Origin: Syngnathus acus
Taxonomy: Eukaryota; Chordata; Actinopteri; Syngnathiformes; Syngnathidae
Direction of reading: 5' to 3'
Assembly (NCBI RefSeq): GCF_901709675.1
Contig: NC_051097.1
Coordinates: forward strand, 11,908,539 to 11,972,538
Length of the DNA: 64,000 nucleotides
Part shown: piece by piece, positions 62,173 through 64,000 of the stretch
How the letters are laid out: each line of letters begins with the position of its first letter
How positions within the stretch are numbered: the stretch's first letter is position 1
Made by a program: the position numbers and the translations under genes
Notes under the pieces: model-generated
What the model saw: the letters and a program-made list of their open reading frames with translations, nothing else
The model's database searches: none
What the model was told of the DNA's origin: nothing

Positions 62173-63466
62173 TTAACTTTTGGAAGACTTGGATGCGAAG
62201 ACCATGTCATTGAGACCTTCTCGGTTTCGGGCAATCTCCACGGCGAAGAACTGGATCCTGGTGGCTGGAACAACAGCAAGGACAATTGGAGACGCTTCTC
62301 TCAAAGTCTTCTCGCAAATCCGACCAAAGACATTTTGGAGCGCCGACAAGGGTGCGACTGAAACGGCGAACCCACCGAAGATGGTGTTGTCTTGGGTGTA
62401 GTCCTTCTGGCAGTCCAGTCGCAGCAGAGTCCCATAGTTGAAGTCCTCCACCAGGCCTTCAAAGCGGTGACAGAAAGGGCGCCACCTCTGGACACAAACG
62501 CCAAAGCGCCACTTCACAAGTAAGCCACCGCTTGGGGCTCGGTCAGGGCGGTCCGGCGCCGCTGCACTAACACCACCCCCCCCCCGGCGACGGAAGACGG
62601 GCGCACGCGGCCGACCTCTTTGGCCTCCGCCGACTTGAGTCCCTCGGGGTCGAGCACTTTGACGTCCAGGTCCTCGAAGGTCTCCCTGAAGGCCGAGTAG
62701 ATCTGGTCGTCCATCTTGGTCAACTTGAGGAACTTGGGATCCACGGAGGAAATGAGCTGAATGACGACAACACAAACTCTTCAAGGTCTCGAACGTCATG
62801 GGCTCGTTCCCGGCGGCCGCGCTCACGTTGTAGTAAACCTCGGCGTGGTTGTAGGCCTTCATGGCCCACATGACCTCCAGCCGCTCCTGAAACACAAAAA
62901 CAGATGTCAGCTTAACATGCACGGGGAAAAAATGAGCTGACAAAGTTCCCTCGCCGCCTTACTCACGTCGTTCCCGTAGGCCTCGGCGGGAAGAGACAAA
63001 GCGTGCGCGGCAGCCGAAGCTCCCTCCAGACCCTGAAGATGCAAAGTGACTTCAACCTGACATCGCTCAGTTTCAGAGGTAGGAAGGAAAACGCTCACTT
63101 CCACAAAGTTAGAAATTAGGCTCACAAAGATCCCCGAAATGAAACAAGTAGTTTTTGCAAATTGCCTTTTTTTTTGTTTGGTTTGTTTTTAAGGGAGGGG
63201 AGCCAAAAGAGGATCCTTGGGGCGATCCGGAGATGCAACATGCTGCACCTCCGGTTTGCACCTCCGGATCGCCCACCCGACTACACTAAGCGACACGTGC
63301 CGAGCTCCCGGGCGATGAGCATTGGCCACCTTAACTAACACGACAGCGCCATGATTGACGGAAGGGCCGCCAGTCGCGCCTGGACGTATTGTGGACACGT
63401 TTTGGGCGTTTTGTTGACGTTTTGTCGTTCTCTTACCAAAGACGAGAGCCCATCGCTCGACGCCAT
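62173..63466 (-). CDS. pbdc1: PBDC1-family protein, six exons
   Basis: Small conserved eukaryotic protein of the polysaccharide-biosynthesis-domain family; its exact role is not settled. Exons in transcript order: 63466-63437, 63032-62967, 62886-62827, 62756-62616, 62487-62376, 62264-62173; phases fit and the protein has 166 residues (human 233). The start MASSDGLSSL was chosen because it has a good GTAAGAG donor and joins GLEGASAAAHALSLPAEAYG in frame. Conserved parts: MWAMKAYNHAEVYYN, LISSVDPKFLKLTKMDDQIY, RWRPFCHRFEGLVEDFNYGT and RIQFFAVEIARNREG. The long Glu/Lys-rich tail of the human protein is absent; it stops soon after NREGLNDMVFASKSSKS. Confidence 0.92.
63222..63276. repeat. Imperfect inverted repeat in pbdc1 intron 1
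   Basis: GGCGATCCGGAGATGCAA and TTGCACCTCCGGATCGCC face each other with a short loop; one mismatch in 18. It could fold into a stable hairpin. Confidence 0.75.
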
Positions 63467-64000
63467 CTTGCCACGGCAAAGCTCGTCTATTCAGCAAACA
63501 TTCACCACCCATTTCTTGGTAAGAATGACATCCTCGATCATGTTGAGCTTTACCTTGACCTCTCATTTTTAAATCTTTTCAACTTGCAATTTAGATAGAA
63601 CAATCTGGTATGATGCATACATTTATTTGACTGCAGTCTCGCGTGTGTCTGAGCGAACGTCTTCCCTTTCATCCAGCTTTGACTTTGCGTGACGTCACAA
63701 ATTCAACCCGTCCCAAAATGTATATAGTTCATCTTGAAGCAAGTCAACGACGAATGTTGGGACGAAGGCACTGGTGTTTGTAAGCTTCTCTGTATGTTCG
63801 TTTTGTTTGTTTGTTTGTTTTGTTTGTTTGTTTGGTTTGTTTGTTTGTTTGTTTGTTTGTTTGTTTGTTTCCAATCCTTGAACAATTCTGACGGGGTGAC
63901 GTCATACCACTTAAACCCGTCAAAGATATGAAATAAAATCATGGACAAAAGTCCAAATGATGTGGCTGTTGGGACACGCGTAGACGTGACGTCAAACGCC
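63467..64000. other. 5' flank of pbdc1, no gene recognised
   Basis: Upstream of the pbdc1 start on the - strand, so it should contain its promoter. It contains a GTTT repeat at 63800-63870 and two TGACGTCA-type CRE-like palindromes (about 63690 and 63898). Nothing coding seen up to the window end. Confidence 0.5.
63800..63870 (+). repeat. (GTTT)n microsatellite
   Basis: About 17 GTTT units with two interruptions. Frames through it (FVCL or NKQT repeats) are artefacts. Confidence 0.93.

Overview
The window is vertebrate nuclear DNA, almost certainly from a teleost fish with a fairly compact genome. The genes are split into many short exons with GT-AG introns that are often under 100 bases. 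AATAAA signals follow several stop codons, long CA/TG and TCCG/TTCC microsatellites are common, and short hAT-type transposon remnants are present. There are no bacterial operons, ribosome binding sites or CRISPR arrays. I cannot name the species. Gene names come from recognising the protein sequences by eye; no database search was run.

Layout on the + strand unless noted: myo18b (unconventional myosin XVIIIB, about 3.1-13.6 kb, whole coding region); nkx6.1 (homeobox, 14.5-16.8 kb, three exons); a stretch of about 18.6 kb (17.0-35.7 kb) with no recognisable gene; abraxas1 (35.7-38.2 kb); mrps18c on the - strand (38.2-39.5 kb), converging on abraxas1; prpf38a (40.2-41.2 kb, only two exons); dbnl (42.0-45.1 kb, 14 exons); tcf7l1 (46.4-49.3 kb, 11 exons); dusp11 (50.7-52.8 kb, first exon not located); xpo7 (53.7-61.1 kb, 27 coding exons); pbdc1 on the - strand (62.2-63.5 kb, six exons).

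The genes do not form one pathway. They cover a sarcomere-associated myosin, a neural and endocrine patterning factor, a BRCA1-A/BRISC-type scaffold, a mitoribosomal protein, a spliceosome factor, an actin-endocytosis adaptor, a Wnt transcription factor, an RNA 5'-phosphatase, a nuclear export receptor and a small uncharacterised protein. From memory, nkx6.1, abraxas1 and mrps18c are also near each other on human 4q21, so that part looks like ancestral synteny. The gene-poor stretch beside nkx6.1 is the expected setting for long-range enhancers of a developmental regulator.

The most notable observations are: reading-frame disruptions confined to the motor half of myo18b, while all later exons are phase-perfect; at least one GC-AG intron in the same gene; two U12-type introns in xpo7, one of them AT-AC; an intron-poor prpf38a; a shortened tcf7l1 with a diverged HMG box; an abraxas1 that ends without the BRCA1-binding SPxF motif; two non-autonomous hAT elements with perfect 8-bp target duplications; and a perfect 38-bp palindrome.
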